Assembly: GCF_003347205.1 (NCBI RefSeq)
Contig: NZ_QQBJ01000002.1
Span: 124,001 to 188,000 of the forward strand
DNA: 64,000 nucleotides
Origin: Mycolicibacterium moriokaense
GTDB taxonomy: Bacteria; Actinomycetota; Actinomycetes; Mycobacteriales; Mycobacteriaceae
Direction: 5' to 3'
The translations under genes and the position numbers were made by a program. This document shows positions 8,864 to 16,337 of the stretch, one piece after another. Numbering within the stretch: the stretch's first letter is position 1; the number at the start of each line of letters is the position of its first letter. The notes under the pieces were generated by a model. The model saw only the letters and a list, made by a program, of their open reading frames with translations, searched no databases and was not told the DNA's origin.

Positions 8864-10228
8864 CTACTCCTTCTTGGCCAAACCGGAGTCCATCGCCACG
8901 GAGAAATCCTCATTGATGAGGATGACGTCATGTCCAGCCCGGTCGAGCAGGCTCGCCGCGATGCTCGCCCGGAATCCGGCGGCACAGTGGATCCACAGTT
9001 CGCCGTCCGGCACCTCGTCGAGGCGCTGAAGTAGGGAGTGCAACGGGATGTGGGTCGAACCGGGAATCCTGCCGGTGACGACCTCGTCGTCGCGACGGAC
9101 GTCCATCACGATGGGGGACTTGCCGTCGTCCTGCGCCTCGCGCAGTTTGGCAAAAGTCGTGATCGGATAGGTGCGCAGCTGCTCGGGCTTGGCAAGATCG
9201 GTTGGTGATCCGAGCGCCGACCCGGCCAAGTGGTCTATCCCGATGCGAACCAATTGGCGCTGTGCCTTGCTGACGTCCTCGGCTGATTCGCCGATGAGCG
9301 TCAGCGGGGTGCCCCAGGGGATCAGCCAACCCAAATAGGTCGAGAACTGGTCGCCCAGCTCGATCCCAATGGTGCCGCCGATGTGTTGCGCTGCGTAGAC
9401 CTTTCTGTCCCGTAGATCGACAACCCATTCGCCAGCCTCGATGCGCGTACGCAATTCGTCGGCATCGACGAGTTCGGGGGCGGACAAGTCGGGTGCCCCT
9501 GGGCCCTCCAAGTTGCGTGCGCCCATGTGCGCGTAATAGGCCGGGTATGCGGTGAGGCCCTTCACGAGCATGCTGACGAACGCATCCTCGTCGTCTTCGA
9601 CCAAGGCATCGTTGCGCTCGCGCTCCTGCCCGATGGTGCTGCTCTCGCCACCGGTAGCCGCTCCCGACGAGCAGAAACTGCCGAAGCCGTGCGTTGGATA
9701 AACCGCCACATCATCGCCGAGTTCGTCGGCGAGCCTGCGCACCGAGCGGTACTGGGCATGCGTGAGTTCCTCGGTCCGCGCCGGGTCGACGAGATCCGTG
9801 CGCCCCACGCTGCCGAAGAGCATCGAACCGCCGGTGAAAACCGCGCTCGGCCCGGCGCCGACGCTGATCACATAGGACAGGTGATGATCGGTGTGACCGG
9901 GCGTAGACACAACGCGCACACGCATCGATCCGGCGGTGCGTTCGTCACCGTCGGCGACCGCATCACGATCGAATTCAACGTGATCGTCCGCGGCGACCAG
10001 ATACCTCGCTCCTGTTTGCTGCGCGAGCGCGAGACCGCCGGTCACGTAGTCGTTGTGGATATGGGTCTCGACCACCATCTCGCACCGCACACCGAGGTCG
10101 GCAAGCACGCTCTCGACGCGATCGATGTCGCGCTGCGGGTCGACAACGACGGCCACTTCACCGTCGTGGGCGACATAGCTCCGGTCCCCCAGCGCACTGG
10201 TCTCGATCACCTCAACAGAGAGGTCCAC
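8864..10228 (-). CDS. MBL-fold / double rhodanese protein, persulfide dioxygenase-like
   Basis: 454 aa from a GTG at 10228. N-terminal metallo-beta-lactamase domain with THIHND (His56, His58, Asp60) and TPGHTDHH, as in ETHE1 persulfide dioxygenases that turn thiol persulfide into sulfite. Two rhodanese-like domains follow. The last has an active-site loop HCAAGFRAS with its Cys; the first seems to lack one. The same architecture is found in CstB. A second, different copy lies at 39350-40729. Upstream are two copies of a 13-base motif (10277-10289, 10315-10327) related to a palindrome in front of sqr. Likely role: persulfide oxidation in the cytoplasm. Confidence 0.85.
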   Translation of the reverse strand: MDLSVEVIETSALGDRSYVAHDGEVAVVVDPQRDIDRVESVLADLGVRCEMVVETHIHNDYVTGGLALAQQTGARYLVAADDHVEFDRDAVADGDERTAGSMRVRVVSTPGHTDHHLSYVISVGAGPSAVFTGGSMLFGSVGRTDLVDPARTEELTHAQYRSVRRLADELGDDVAVYPTHGFGSFCSSGAATGGESSTIGQERERNDALVEDDEDAFVSMLVKGLTAYPAYYAHMGARNLEGPGAPDLSAPELVDADELRTRIEAGEWVVDLRDRKVYAAQHIGGTIGIELGDQFSTYLGWLIPWGTPLTLIGESAEDVSKAQRQLVRIGIDHLAGSALGSPTDLAKPEQLRTYPITTFAKLREAQDDGKSPIVMDVRRDDEVVTGRIPGSTHIPLHSLLQRLDEVPDGELWIHCAAGFRASIAASLLDRAGHDVILINEDFSVAMDSGLAKKE

Positions 10229-10276
10229 CGTTTCTTTCCTTTCCAGCCCCGAAATCGACCGTTCAGTACCCGTGAA

Positions 10277-10289
10277 AATGACCGTACAT
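10277..10289. promoter_or_regulatory. Candidate operator, copy 1 (AATGACCGTACAT)
   Basis: First of two identical 13-base direct repeats, 38 bases apart start to start, in front of the MBL/rhodanese gene. The core ATGACCGTACAT is an imperfect palindrome that differs by two bases from ATGTACGTACAT in front of sqr (37581-37596). The regulator is unknown; the ArsR protein at 12938-13297 is one candidate. Confidence 0.5.
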
Positions 10290-10314
10290 TACACTCTTGA
10301 CACAGATTAACGGT

Positions 10315-10327
10315 AATGACCGTACAT
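10315..10327. promoter_or_regulatory. Candidate operator, copy 2 (AATGACCGTACAT)
   Basis: Second identical copy of the 13-base repeat. Read towards the MBL/rhodanese gene it is AATGT-ACGG-type half-sites around GTAC. Its position, about 90-100 bases before the GTG, would suit control of either divergent promoter. Confidence 0.5.
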
Positions 10328-10596
10328 CTCAACCATCGGAGTCGAGAGCTAGGAATCCAATGAGCTACCAAGGCGACGGACAGAACCGTGACCGCGCCTG
10401 AGGCCGCCGCGCAGACGGCCGGTCCTAGCGGGGAGGCCGTTCGCAGTTCAACCGGGTGCACGTTGCCTCTGCGGGCTGCCCTTCCCCAGGCGAGCACGCC
10501 GTCCTACGCAGACGAGAGCTTCGCTTCGATGGCCTTCGGACAGATCGGACAGACCGGTTCTCGATCGCCCTGTGCGAGGGATAGCTAGGAGCGCGG

Positions 10597-12171
10597 ATGT
10601 CCGGACTCATCGGCGACAATCGCCACAAACCGGATGCGCCATTGAAGCGGAAGCGCTCATGGCCGACCACACTCCCCCGCGACGTCATCGCCGGTGTCAG
10701 TGTCGCGCTGGTCATCATGCCGCAGTCGCTGGCCTACGCCGAGCTTGCCGGCGTACCGCCGGTGGTCGGGTTGTACGCCTCGGCGCTACCGCTCGTGTTC
10801 GCCGCACTGGTCGCGTCCTCTCCCTACCTGCAGACCGGGCCCGTCGCGATCACCGCGTTGCTGACGTTCAGCGCGGCTTCTGCCATCGCCACACCCGGCA
10901 GCCCTCAATACGTGGTCCTGGTGTTGGGACTGGCGCTCATAGTGGGAGTCGTCCGCATTCTCCTTGGCCTGGTGCGGGCCGGCTGGCTGGCCTATCTCAT
11001 GTCGGCTCCGATGCTTTTGGGGTTCGTTCCCGCGGCAGCAATCCTGATCGCGAGCTCGCAGTTCGCGAAGGCGCTCGGCACGTCACCGCCGAAGGCCCGA
11101 AATGACATCAGCGCTGCCGCGTGGTCACTCGTGCACCCGAACCTGTGGAGCATCCCCGCACTGTTGCTCAGCCTGCTGACCGCTGTCCTGATCCTGGGCG
11201 GCCGACGGCTGCATCCGGTGTTTCCCGGCGTCCTGGTCGCCAGCGGACTGGGCATCGCCGCATCGGTATTCGGTTGGTATTCCGGCCCCACAATCGAATC
11301 GATTCCTGCAGGCTTTCCGCCGATCACCATCGGCGACATCCCCTGGGACCGCCTTCCCGAGCTCGTAGTCCCCGGGGTGGTCATCGCCCTGATCGGGTTC
11401 AGCGAGGCCGCGTCGATCTCCCGACGGTTCGCCTCCGAGGACCGAACGCAGTGGAATGCGAACCGCGAACTGGTCGGGCAGGGCCTGGCCAATGTCGCGG
11501 CAGCGATGACCGGAGGGATGCCATGTGGCGGCTCCTTCTCGCGCAGTTCGCTGAATCGGATGGCCGGAGCGGTCACGCGGCTGTCTGGCGCAGTGACCGG
11601 GCTCGTCGTCTTGGTCGCTTTGCCCTTCGTCGCGATATTCGAGCCACTGCCCTACGCCGTGCTCGGCGCAATCGTGATCGTCGCCGTTGTCGGCCTCATC
11701 CGGATGGGACCGCTGCTGCGGCTCTGGCGAGTGTCTGTGCCGCAGGCCGTCATCGCCTGGGGCACCTTCGTGGCCACCCTCCTTCTGGCGCCGCGTCTGG
11801 ACATCGCTGTGTTCATCGGGATCGGATTGTCGATCGCCGTTTTCCTCTGGCGATCTCTGCAACTCGAGATCGACGTGGACTACGTCGAACGGGCGCTGAC
11901 CTTCACTCCCCGCGGGGTGCTCTGGTTCGGCACCGCACAACGATTGGATGCGATTCTCCTCGACTCTTTGGCCGCGCATCCCGACGCAGATCGGATGGTC
12001 ATCAACCTGGCGCGGCTCGGACGCATCGATACCACCGGGGCCCTGGTGCTGCGCTCGATGCTCGATCAAGCCCGGCAGGCCGGACTCGAGGCGATGGTTA
12101 CGGGGGTGCCGCCGCAATCTCAAGCACTGGCGGATCGGGTGCTGAAGCCCGAAAAGGACCCGCTTGGATAG
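10597..12171 (+). CDS. SulP-family anion transporter with STAS domain
   Basis: 524 aa. Ten or more membrane segments with the SulP signature near the N-terminus (IAGVSVALVIMPQSLAYAELAG). A cytoplasmic STAS domain occupies about residues 420-515 (MVINLARLGRIDTTGALVLRSML). SulP proteins move sulfate, bicarbonate or related anions. Because this cell also has an ABC sulfate importer (subI-cysTWA) and a sulfite-producing pathway beside it, export or exchange of sulfate/sulfite is a possible role, but that is inference. Two DUF202 genes follow in the same direction. Confidence 0.88.
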   Translation: MSGLIGDNRHKPDAPLKRKRSWPTTLPRDVIAGVSVALVIMPQSLAYAELAGVPPVVGLYASALPLVFAALVASSPYLQTGPVAITALLTFSAASAIATPGSPQYVVLVLGLALIVGVVRILLGLVRAGWLAYLMSAPMLLGFVPAAAILIASSQFAKALGTSPPKARNDISAAAWSLVHPNLWSIPALLLSLLTAVLILGGRRLHPVFPGVLVASGLGIAASVFGWYSGPTIESIPAGFPPITIGDIPWDRLPELVVPGVVIALIGFSEAASISRRFASEDRTQWNANRELVGQGLANVAAAMTGGMPCGGSFSRSSLNRMAGAVTRLSGAVTGLVVLVALPFVAIFEPLPYAVLGAIVIVAVVGLIRMGPLLRLWRVSVPQAVIAWGTFVATLLLAPRLDIAVFIGIGLSIAVFLWRSLQLEIDVDYVERALTFTPRGVLWFGTAQRLDAILLDSLAAHPDADRMVINLARLGRIDTTGALVLRSMLDQARQAGLEAMVTGVPPQSQALADRVLKPEKDPLG

Positions 12172-12223
12172 AGTCTGGCGCTGACCAGCCCTGGCATACT
12201 CGAACAATCTGAGGAGGCATGAC

Positions 12224-12595
12224 TTGCCGATGTTTTCGCGTCGACCCCCATTGCGAAAGGTCGGCACCGACCCGGACTATCGGTTCACACTCGCCAACGA
12301 GCGCACATTTCTGGCCTGGCTACGCACGGGCCTCGCGTTGCTCGCGGGTGCGGTAGCACTCGCCAGCCTGGTGCATGATTTCGGACCGCGAAGCGTCCGC
12401 CTGGTGATCACCATCGCGCTTCTGCTGCTCGCATTGATCGTCGTGCTTGGGGCCTACATTCGGTGGGATCGCGCCGAGCGCGCACTGCGGGAGAACAGGT
12501 CGCTGCCGACTGACCCGATGCCCCGACTCATAGTCATCGGGATCGCGATCATCGTCGCCGGCGCCGCGGTACTGATCTTCCTCGCGGAGCGCTAG
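12224..12595 (+). CDS. DUF202 (YidH-like) membrane protein, first copy
   Basis: 123 aa, counted from a TTG at 12224 that sits six bases after GAGGAGG (12211-12217); an ATG at 12230 is the alternative. Contains the DUF202 signature LANERTFLAWLRTGLALLAG and three membrane segments. The function of DUF202 proteins is not known. It follows sulP by about 50 bases and is immediately joined to a second DUF202 gene, so the three are probably one operon. Confidence 0.8.
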   Translation: MPMFSRRPPLRKVGTDPDYRFTLANERTFLAWLRTGLALLAGAVALASLVHDFGPRSVRLVITIALLLLALIVVLGAYIRWDRAERALRENRSLPTDPMPRLIVIGIAIIVAGAAVLIFLAER

Positions 12596-12934
12596 GTGCA
12601 GACGAATGATCTGCTCGATGTCGGTGCGCAGGCCGAGCGAACCGCGCTGGCCTGGCAGCGCACGGGTTTCTCCACGATGGCGATCGGCGCGCTGCTGGTT
12701 CACGGCCATGTCGAAGAGCACCTGCTGCCGTTATGGCCCGGCCTGCTCTTGATGATCCTGGCCGGGCTGCTTGTATTGGTGTTCGGGCCGCGTCGGTACC
12801 GCCGGGTTCTGCGGCTGGTCGATTCCGACCAGACACCGGTGTCTCGAATCATGGTGCCCGGGGCAACGCTGGTGACCTTTGTCGTGGCCTTGGGGATCGC
12901 GTTCGGAATCGGCGCCGAACTGCTGTTCGGGTAG
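12596..12934 (+). CDS. DUF202-like membrane protein, second copy
   Basis: 112 aa from a GTG at 12596, directly after the stop of the first copy. Signature AERTALAWQRTGFSTMAIG and three membrane segments. Tandem DUF202 pairs often occur in actinobacteria; here the pair sits behind a SulP transporter. It ends 3 bases before the ArsR gene stop (convergent). Confidence 0.8.
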   Translation: MQTNDLLDVGAQAERTALAWQRTGFSTMAIGALLVHGHVEEHLLPLWPGLLLMILAGLLVLVFGPRRYRRVLRLVDSDQTPVSRIMVPGATLVTFVVALGIAFGIGAELLFG

Positions 12935-12937
12935 CGG

Positions 12938-13297
12938 TCAGCAGACGGCGCGAACGTCGTCCTTACCGGCGTCCCCGTCCCGCTCTCCAGCAAGCATGTG
13001 CTCCGCCATGAACTCACGGAGCAGATCGACCGCGTCCAGCACCTTTCTGCTGTTCAGCGAGTAATAGATGGTGTTTCCCGAACGAGAGGTGGTGACGACA
13101 TTGCGTTCGCGCAGAATCGCCAAATGCTGGCTGGTGTTCGGCTGGGTGAAACCGAGTTCATCGGCGATGTCACCGACCGCCCGTTCGCCATCGCGAAGTG
13201 CGTCCAGGATCAGCAACCTCTTGGGATCGGCGATAGCCTTGCACAGACGGGCATGCAGGTCGTACATCTCGCGCACAATGGCCCGGTCCACGCACAT
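12938..13297 (-). CDS. ArsR/SmtB-family repressor (possible sHdrR-like)
   Basis: 119 aa winged-helix protein with a typical ArsR recognition helix (FTQPNTSQHLAILRERNVV) and wing. Cys occur at 2, 19 and as the last residue (119). ArsR proteins of the BigR/SqrR/sHdrR branch sense sulfane sulfur through a disulfide or polysulfide bridge, and sHdrR controls an shdr locus in Hyphomicrobium. Whether these Cys play that role cannot be told by eye. It is the last gene of the long sulfur series, 33 bases after the Rieske gene. Confidence 0.85.
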   Translation of the reverse strand: MCVDRAIVREMYDLHARLCKAIADPKRLLILDALRDGERAVGDIADELGFTQPNTSQHLAILRERNVVTTSRSGNTIYYSLNSRKVLDAVDLLREFMAEHMLAGERDGDAGKDDVRAVC

Positions 13298-13330
13298 CTC
13301 CTTCGGCTGTGACCTGTATCACGTGTGAGC

Positions 13331-13966
13331 TTAACCCAAAACTATGGAGACTTGACCTCCACCCACGACGACAGGATACGTATCGATCGCAACGTCGGCC
13401 GGACCCCGCAAACGTTCGCCGCTGCAGACGTCGAACTGACTCCCGTGTCGAGGACACGTCACTTGGCTGTGATCGAGTTCGCCTTCCGAGAGCAGGGCGC
13501 CGGCATGCGGGCAGCGGTCGGCGACCACGTGGACCTCGCCGTCGATCTGATAGACGGCCACCGGCCCCACCGGCGTCGAGTCGACTCGTGCCACCAAGCC
13601 GAGCCGCCCGGCGAGATCACCCTCGTCGAGCACGGGGAAGGTCCGCCGCGCCGGAGCGGCAAGCCGCTGGCGAAGCCGACTGATCAGGGCACCGCGATTG
13701 GCGACGAGATCGCAGCCCGCCCGCTGTCCCGAGACCCACAAATCGGGGTCCGGAGTTGCCAGATATCCCGCCAAGGTCGCATGCGGCCATCGGGCCCTGG
13801 CGCAGTTCACTTCGTCGAGGGCACCTGGCGCCTCCAAATCGAGCACCACGACATCGGGCGATTCCGCGTCATCAGCAGCCACCCACCGGATCTCGAACTC
13901 GACGTCGAGCCTGCCCAACCGCTGCATCATCACGCGGTCCCCGCCGATCAGCACCGCCGTGCGCAC
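13331..13966 (-). CDS. Rieske [2Fe-2S] protein with receiver-like N-terminal domain
   Basis: 211 aa. The C-terminal half is a Rieske domain: CPH (Cys152, His154) and CPRH (Cys171, His174). The N-terminal 100 residues look like a response-regulator receiver or similar alpha/beta fold: VLIGGD start, an Asp after a hydrophobic strand (VVVLDLE, Asp43), and a later GCDLVANRG segment. No DNA-binding part is present. Likely a soluble electron carrier or oxygenase-type ferredoxin. Starts 16 bases after the dsrE3A stop, in the same series. The N-terminal assignment is tentative. Confidence 0.75.
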   Translation of the reverse strand: MRTAVLIGGDRVMMQRLGRLDVEFEIRWVAADDAESPDVVVLDLEAPGALDEVNCARARWPHATLAGYLATPDPDLWVSGQRAGCDLVANRGALISRLRQRLAAPARRTFPVLDEGDLAGRLGLVARVDSTPVGPVAVYQIDGEVHVVADRCPHAGALLSEGELDHSQVTCPRHGSQFDVCSGERLRGPADVAIDTYPVVVGGGQVSIVLG

Positions 13967-13982
13967 GCCGGATTACGTCCGA

Positions 13983-14504
13983 TCAGATGAACAGGCTGAT
14001 GTCGGCGTCGGCGGCCATGTCGAGAAAGCTCGCCGCCCCCATGCTCGGCTGCAGCCCGTCGATGAAGTCTTCCCGCTTCAGGCCGTAGAGGTCCATGGTC
14101 ATCTGACAGGGATACATGCGAACCCCGCATTCGAACGCCATTTCCATCAGCTCGGTCGGGTCCGCGACCTTGTAGTCGCGGGCCAGTTTCTTGATCATCG
14201 CGGTGCCGGCTCCGCCGAAATGGATCTTGCCGAGTTTGAGGTGATCGGTGCCGCCGCGATCGACCAGCGACTCACCCTTCTGCATCCAGTTGGTCCCGGT
14301 CATCCGCTTGTCGTTGCGTTGGAGCACACGCAAACCCCAGAAGGTGAAGAAGATGTCCACCTCCATGCCTGAGGCGGCGGCGGTGGTGCCGAGGATCAGC
14401 GTCGGCCACACCCTGTCGAGATCGTTGCTCCAGCAGACGATCGCCAGCCGTTTGGTGTCGTCGTCGATGTCGTCGGCCGAGCCGGCGGTGATGTCTGAGC
14501 CCAT
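13983..14504 (-). CDS. dsrE3A: DsrE3A-type sulfurtransferase
   Basis: 173 aa from the ATG at 14504, which has GGGAGA six bases upstream; an ATG at 14510 is too close to that site. DsrE/DsrF-like fold with the DsrE3A features (IFFTFWGLRVLQR; later CGVRMYPCQMTMDLYGL with two Cys). DsrE3A proteins carry persulfide and hand sulfur to or from TusA in sHdr organisms. It belongs to the same series as the shdr genes but is encoded far from tusA, near its end. Confidence 0.87.
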   Translation of the reverse strand: MGSDITAGSADDIDDDTKRLAIVCWSNDLDRVWPTLILGTTAAASGMEVDIFFTFWGLRVLQRNDKRMTGTNWMQKGESLVDRGGTDHLKLGKIHFGGAGTAMIKKLARDYKVADPTELMEMAFECGVRMYPCQMTMDLYGLKREDFIDGLQPSMGAASFLDMAADADISLFI

Positions 14505-14556
14505 GTTCATTCTCCCTTTTTCACTCTTCCCGTCCCGGCGCGGGGACGATGCTTCT

Positions 14557-14709
14557 TCACAGCTGGCCGACCAGCCAGACGATCCCCTGAACCAACCGGA
14601 ACGCGAGATATCCGGCGAAGACCACGATCAGCACCAGGAGCCATCTAGGTCGTCGGCCGCCGCGACGAGGTTCGGTGCCCTCGGGCCTGCCGCTCATTCC
14701 ATTAGCCAC
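14557..14709 (-). CDS. Small single-span membrane protein, unknown
   Basis: 50 aa from a GTG at 14709 that has GGAG nine bases upstream; an in-frame ATG at 14697 would give 46 aa. A basic, Arg-rich N-terminus (residues 8-22) precedes one hydrophobic segment (about 24-46: LLVLIVVFAGYLAFRLVQGI). It starts 6 bases after the stop of a lbpA gene and lies between lbpA and dsrE3A, so it is probably co-expressed. A membrane anchor or adaptor is possible; no family recognised. Confidence 0.6.
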   Translation of the reverse strand: MANGMSGRPEGTEPRRGGRRPRWLLVLIVVFAGYLAFRLVQGIVWLVGQL

Positions 14710-14715
14710 AGCGCA

Positions 14716-15171
14716 TCACTCCGCACACCGGTAACAGCGGATCTCCCGCTCCTCGACGAATTCTCGATAGAAGGCGAACGCGATCCGCGGATCGCTCAAA
14801 TGGAAGAGCTCCGCCTCCAACCGGGAGGGCCGTACCTTCGCCATCCAGCCGGCGCCGTAGGGGTCCTTGTTCCCGATCGCAATGTCGTCCTCGTAGGACA
14901 GCCGGTTGACGTCGAGCAGCTGGCCCGACAGAGGGGTCGGAAACGGACCGACCCACTTCGCGCTCTCTATGACCGCGACAGTCTGGCCGCGGCTCAAGGT
15001 GCGCCCGAGCCTCTTCCAGCTGACCTGGACCATCCGGCCACCCATGGTCTGAGCGACATCGGTCATGCCGAGCAGGGCCTCATCTCCGTTGATCTGAACC
15101 CAGACGTGCAGATCGGTGTCGTAGAGCCGGTCGTCCGGCACCACGCATCCGTTCCACATCTGGTCGGCCAT
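14716..15171 (-). CDS. lbpA: Lipoate-binding protein LbpA, copy B
   Basis: 151 aa, GcvH-like lipoyl domain. The modified lysine is Lys72 in AVIESAKWVGPFPTPLSG. In sHdr organisms LbpA carries the sulfur-loaded lipoyl group, unlike glycine-cleavage GcvH. It follows another lbpA (copy A) by 3 bases. The C-terminus ends in CYRCAE, a Cys pair not seen in the other copies. No glycine cleavage genes (gcvP, gcvT) are nearby. Confidence 0.9.
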   Translation of the reverse strand: MADQMWNGCVVPDDRLYDTDLHVWVQINGDEALLGMTDVAQTMGGRMVQVSWKRLGRTLSRGQTVAVIESAKWVGPFPTPLSGQLLDVNRLSYEDDIAIGNKDPYGAGWMAKVRPSRLEAELFHLSDPRIAFAFYREFVEEREIRCYRCAE

Positions 15172-15174
15172 TGT

Positions 15175-15612
15175 CTACTCCTCGCAGGAAATCCCTTCGC
15201 GTTCAAGGAATTCCGCGTACGCTGCCATCGCCTCTGCCCCGGTGACCAGATTTGCCGAGTCGGTGTCCCAGTCGTCCGGCTCGATTCGGGCGACCCAGCC
15301 CGCACCGTAGGGATCGGTGTTCAGCAGCCCTGGATGGGCCACGAGCTCGGTGTTCACCTCGACGAGCACGCCGGCCACCGGACACGGCACCGGTCCGACC
15401 CACTTGCCGCTCTCGACGGTCGCCACGCTCTGTTCGGCGCGGAGTTTGCGTCCGACCTTTTTCGGCGTCACCGAGATGATGGTCTTGGCCAGATTCTGGG
15501 CCACGTCGGTCAGCCCGATCTCGATGACCCCGAGCACCTGGCGGGCCCATACGTGCTTCTCGACGAGGTAGTAGACGTCTTCGGGGAGGTTGCAGTTCCT
15601 CACATCGGCCAC
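15175..15612 (-). CDS. lbpA: Lipoate-binding protein LbpA, copy A
   Basis: 145 aa, GcvH-like lipoyl domain with the modified lysine at Lys70 (TVESGKWVGPVPCPVAG). Tandem with copy B; the two share the ES(G/A)KWVGP lysine loop and a late PYGAGW(V/M)A motif. Role in the family: swinging lipoyl arm that delivers bound sulfur to the sHdr complex. The 12 bases before its start separate it from the zinc-finger gene. Confidence 0.92.
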   Translation of the reverse strand: MADVRNCNLPEDVYYLVEKHVWARQVLGVIEIGLTDVAQNLAKTIISVTPKKVGRKLRAEQSVATVESGKWVGPVPCPVAGVLVEVNTELVAHPGLLNTDPYGAGWVARIEPDDWDTDSANLVTGAEAMAAYAEFLEREGISCEE

Positions 15613-15624
15613 GACCGTTCTCCT

Positions 15625-15906
15625 TTACGGCTCAACCCGCTCCATGCCGTGCTCGGCGAGCACGTGGTTGATCAACATGTCGAATGCCACCAACCGGATC
15701 TGACGTTCGAATTCCGCCAGGAACTCGGGGTCACCCGCGCTCTTCTTGATGGGCTGGCGATAGCTCTGCGAGCAATATGGGCATGTAACGATGTAGGCCT
15801 TGCGGTCCCCGATGTCTTCGGTGCTGATCTCGCCGCCGTGCCGCTCGGCCAGGTGGGCATGCAGGTCACGGATGGACCCGCCGAAATCGCAGTAGGGACA
15901 GGTCAC
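15625..15906 (-). CDS. Small protein with two zinc-finger-like modules
   Basis: 93 aa. Module 1 (residues 2-24) is C3-x2-C6-x11-H18-x4-H23. Module 2 repeats the pattern with a longer insert: C42-x2-C45 and H81-x4-H86. The two share TCPYC at the start and an HxxxxHG end (HLAERHG, HVLAEHG), so they look like a duplicated unit. Overlaps the upstream 144-aa gene by 4 bases and precedes lbpA copy A. Function unknown; a metal-binding regulator or assembly factor is possible. Confidence 0.7.
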   Translation of the reverse strand: MTCPYCDFGGSIRDLHAHLAERHGGEISTEDIGDRKAYIVTCPYCSQSYRQPIKKSAGDPEFLAEFERQIRLVAFDMLINHVLAEHGMERVEP

Positions 15907-16337
15907 GGTATCTCCCCGGCTGTGACGATCGCGTCGATCATTGCGAGCATCGACGCACCGGCCGCGGTCAGCGCAACGTTGCCGGAAACCGGGTCGCGCT
16001 CGAGCATTCCAACCTGGAGAAGGTCTCCCACCGTCTCCCAGAGTCCAAGGCGCGAAATCCCCGTTCGCTCAACGAGACCCATCTCTTCGCGAGTGCCTTC
16101 GGCAACGGCGCCAAGAATTGCGTCGGCGCATCGGTCCCCGACCGCCCGCAACGCTCGAAGCGCGAAGTCACGCATGTCATCCGGTGACGGTCGGGACGCC
16201 TCTGGGCCGCCCTGCCCCGCCTCCAGCCCATCGAGACGGCGCAGTGCGGCAGCAATGTGGTGCACCCGTTGTGCCAGCGCCTGCCCGATGGCCGACACGT
16301 CCACTTCGTGGGTGACGGCGGAGGGTGGTTGAGTCAT
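15903..16337 (-). CDS. Unknown protein with winged-helix-like C-terminus
   Basis: 144 aa. The N-terminal third is helical. Residues about 75-140 look like a winged helix (alternating helices, then GMLERDPVSGNVALTAAGASML as a wing and last helix), resembling ArsR/MarR-like folds, but I do not recognise the family. Overlaps the emo stop by 4 bases and the zinc-finger gene start by 4, so it is part of the same operon. It might regulate the cluster or bind one of its proteins. Confidence 0.65.
   Translation of the reverse strand: MTQPPSAVTHEVDVSAIGQALAQRVHHIAAALRRLDGLEAGQGGPEASRPSPDDMRDFALRALRAVGDRCADAILGAVAEGTREEMGLVERTGISRLGLWETVGDLLQVGMLERDPVSGNVALTAAGASMLAMIDAIVTAGEIP

Larger units (their letters stand above)
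10229..10596. other. Divergent intergenic region, MBL/rhodanese and sulP
   Basis: About 370 bases between two divergently transcribed sulfur genes. It contains the two 13-base direct repeats listed separately and a TTGACA hexamer on the plus strand (10297-10302). The part nearest sulP (about 10340-10590) has no convincing gene or structure that I can see. Confidence 0.5.

Noticed and set aside
10388-10588. Possible 66-aa plus-strand gene before sulP
   Set aside because: Low-complexity sequence, no binding site and no recognisable motif.
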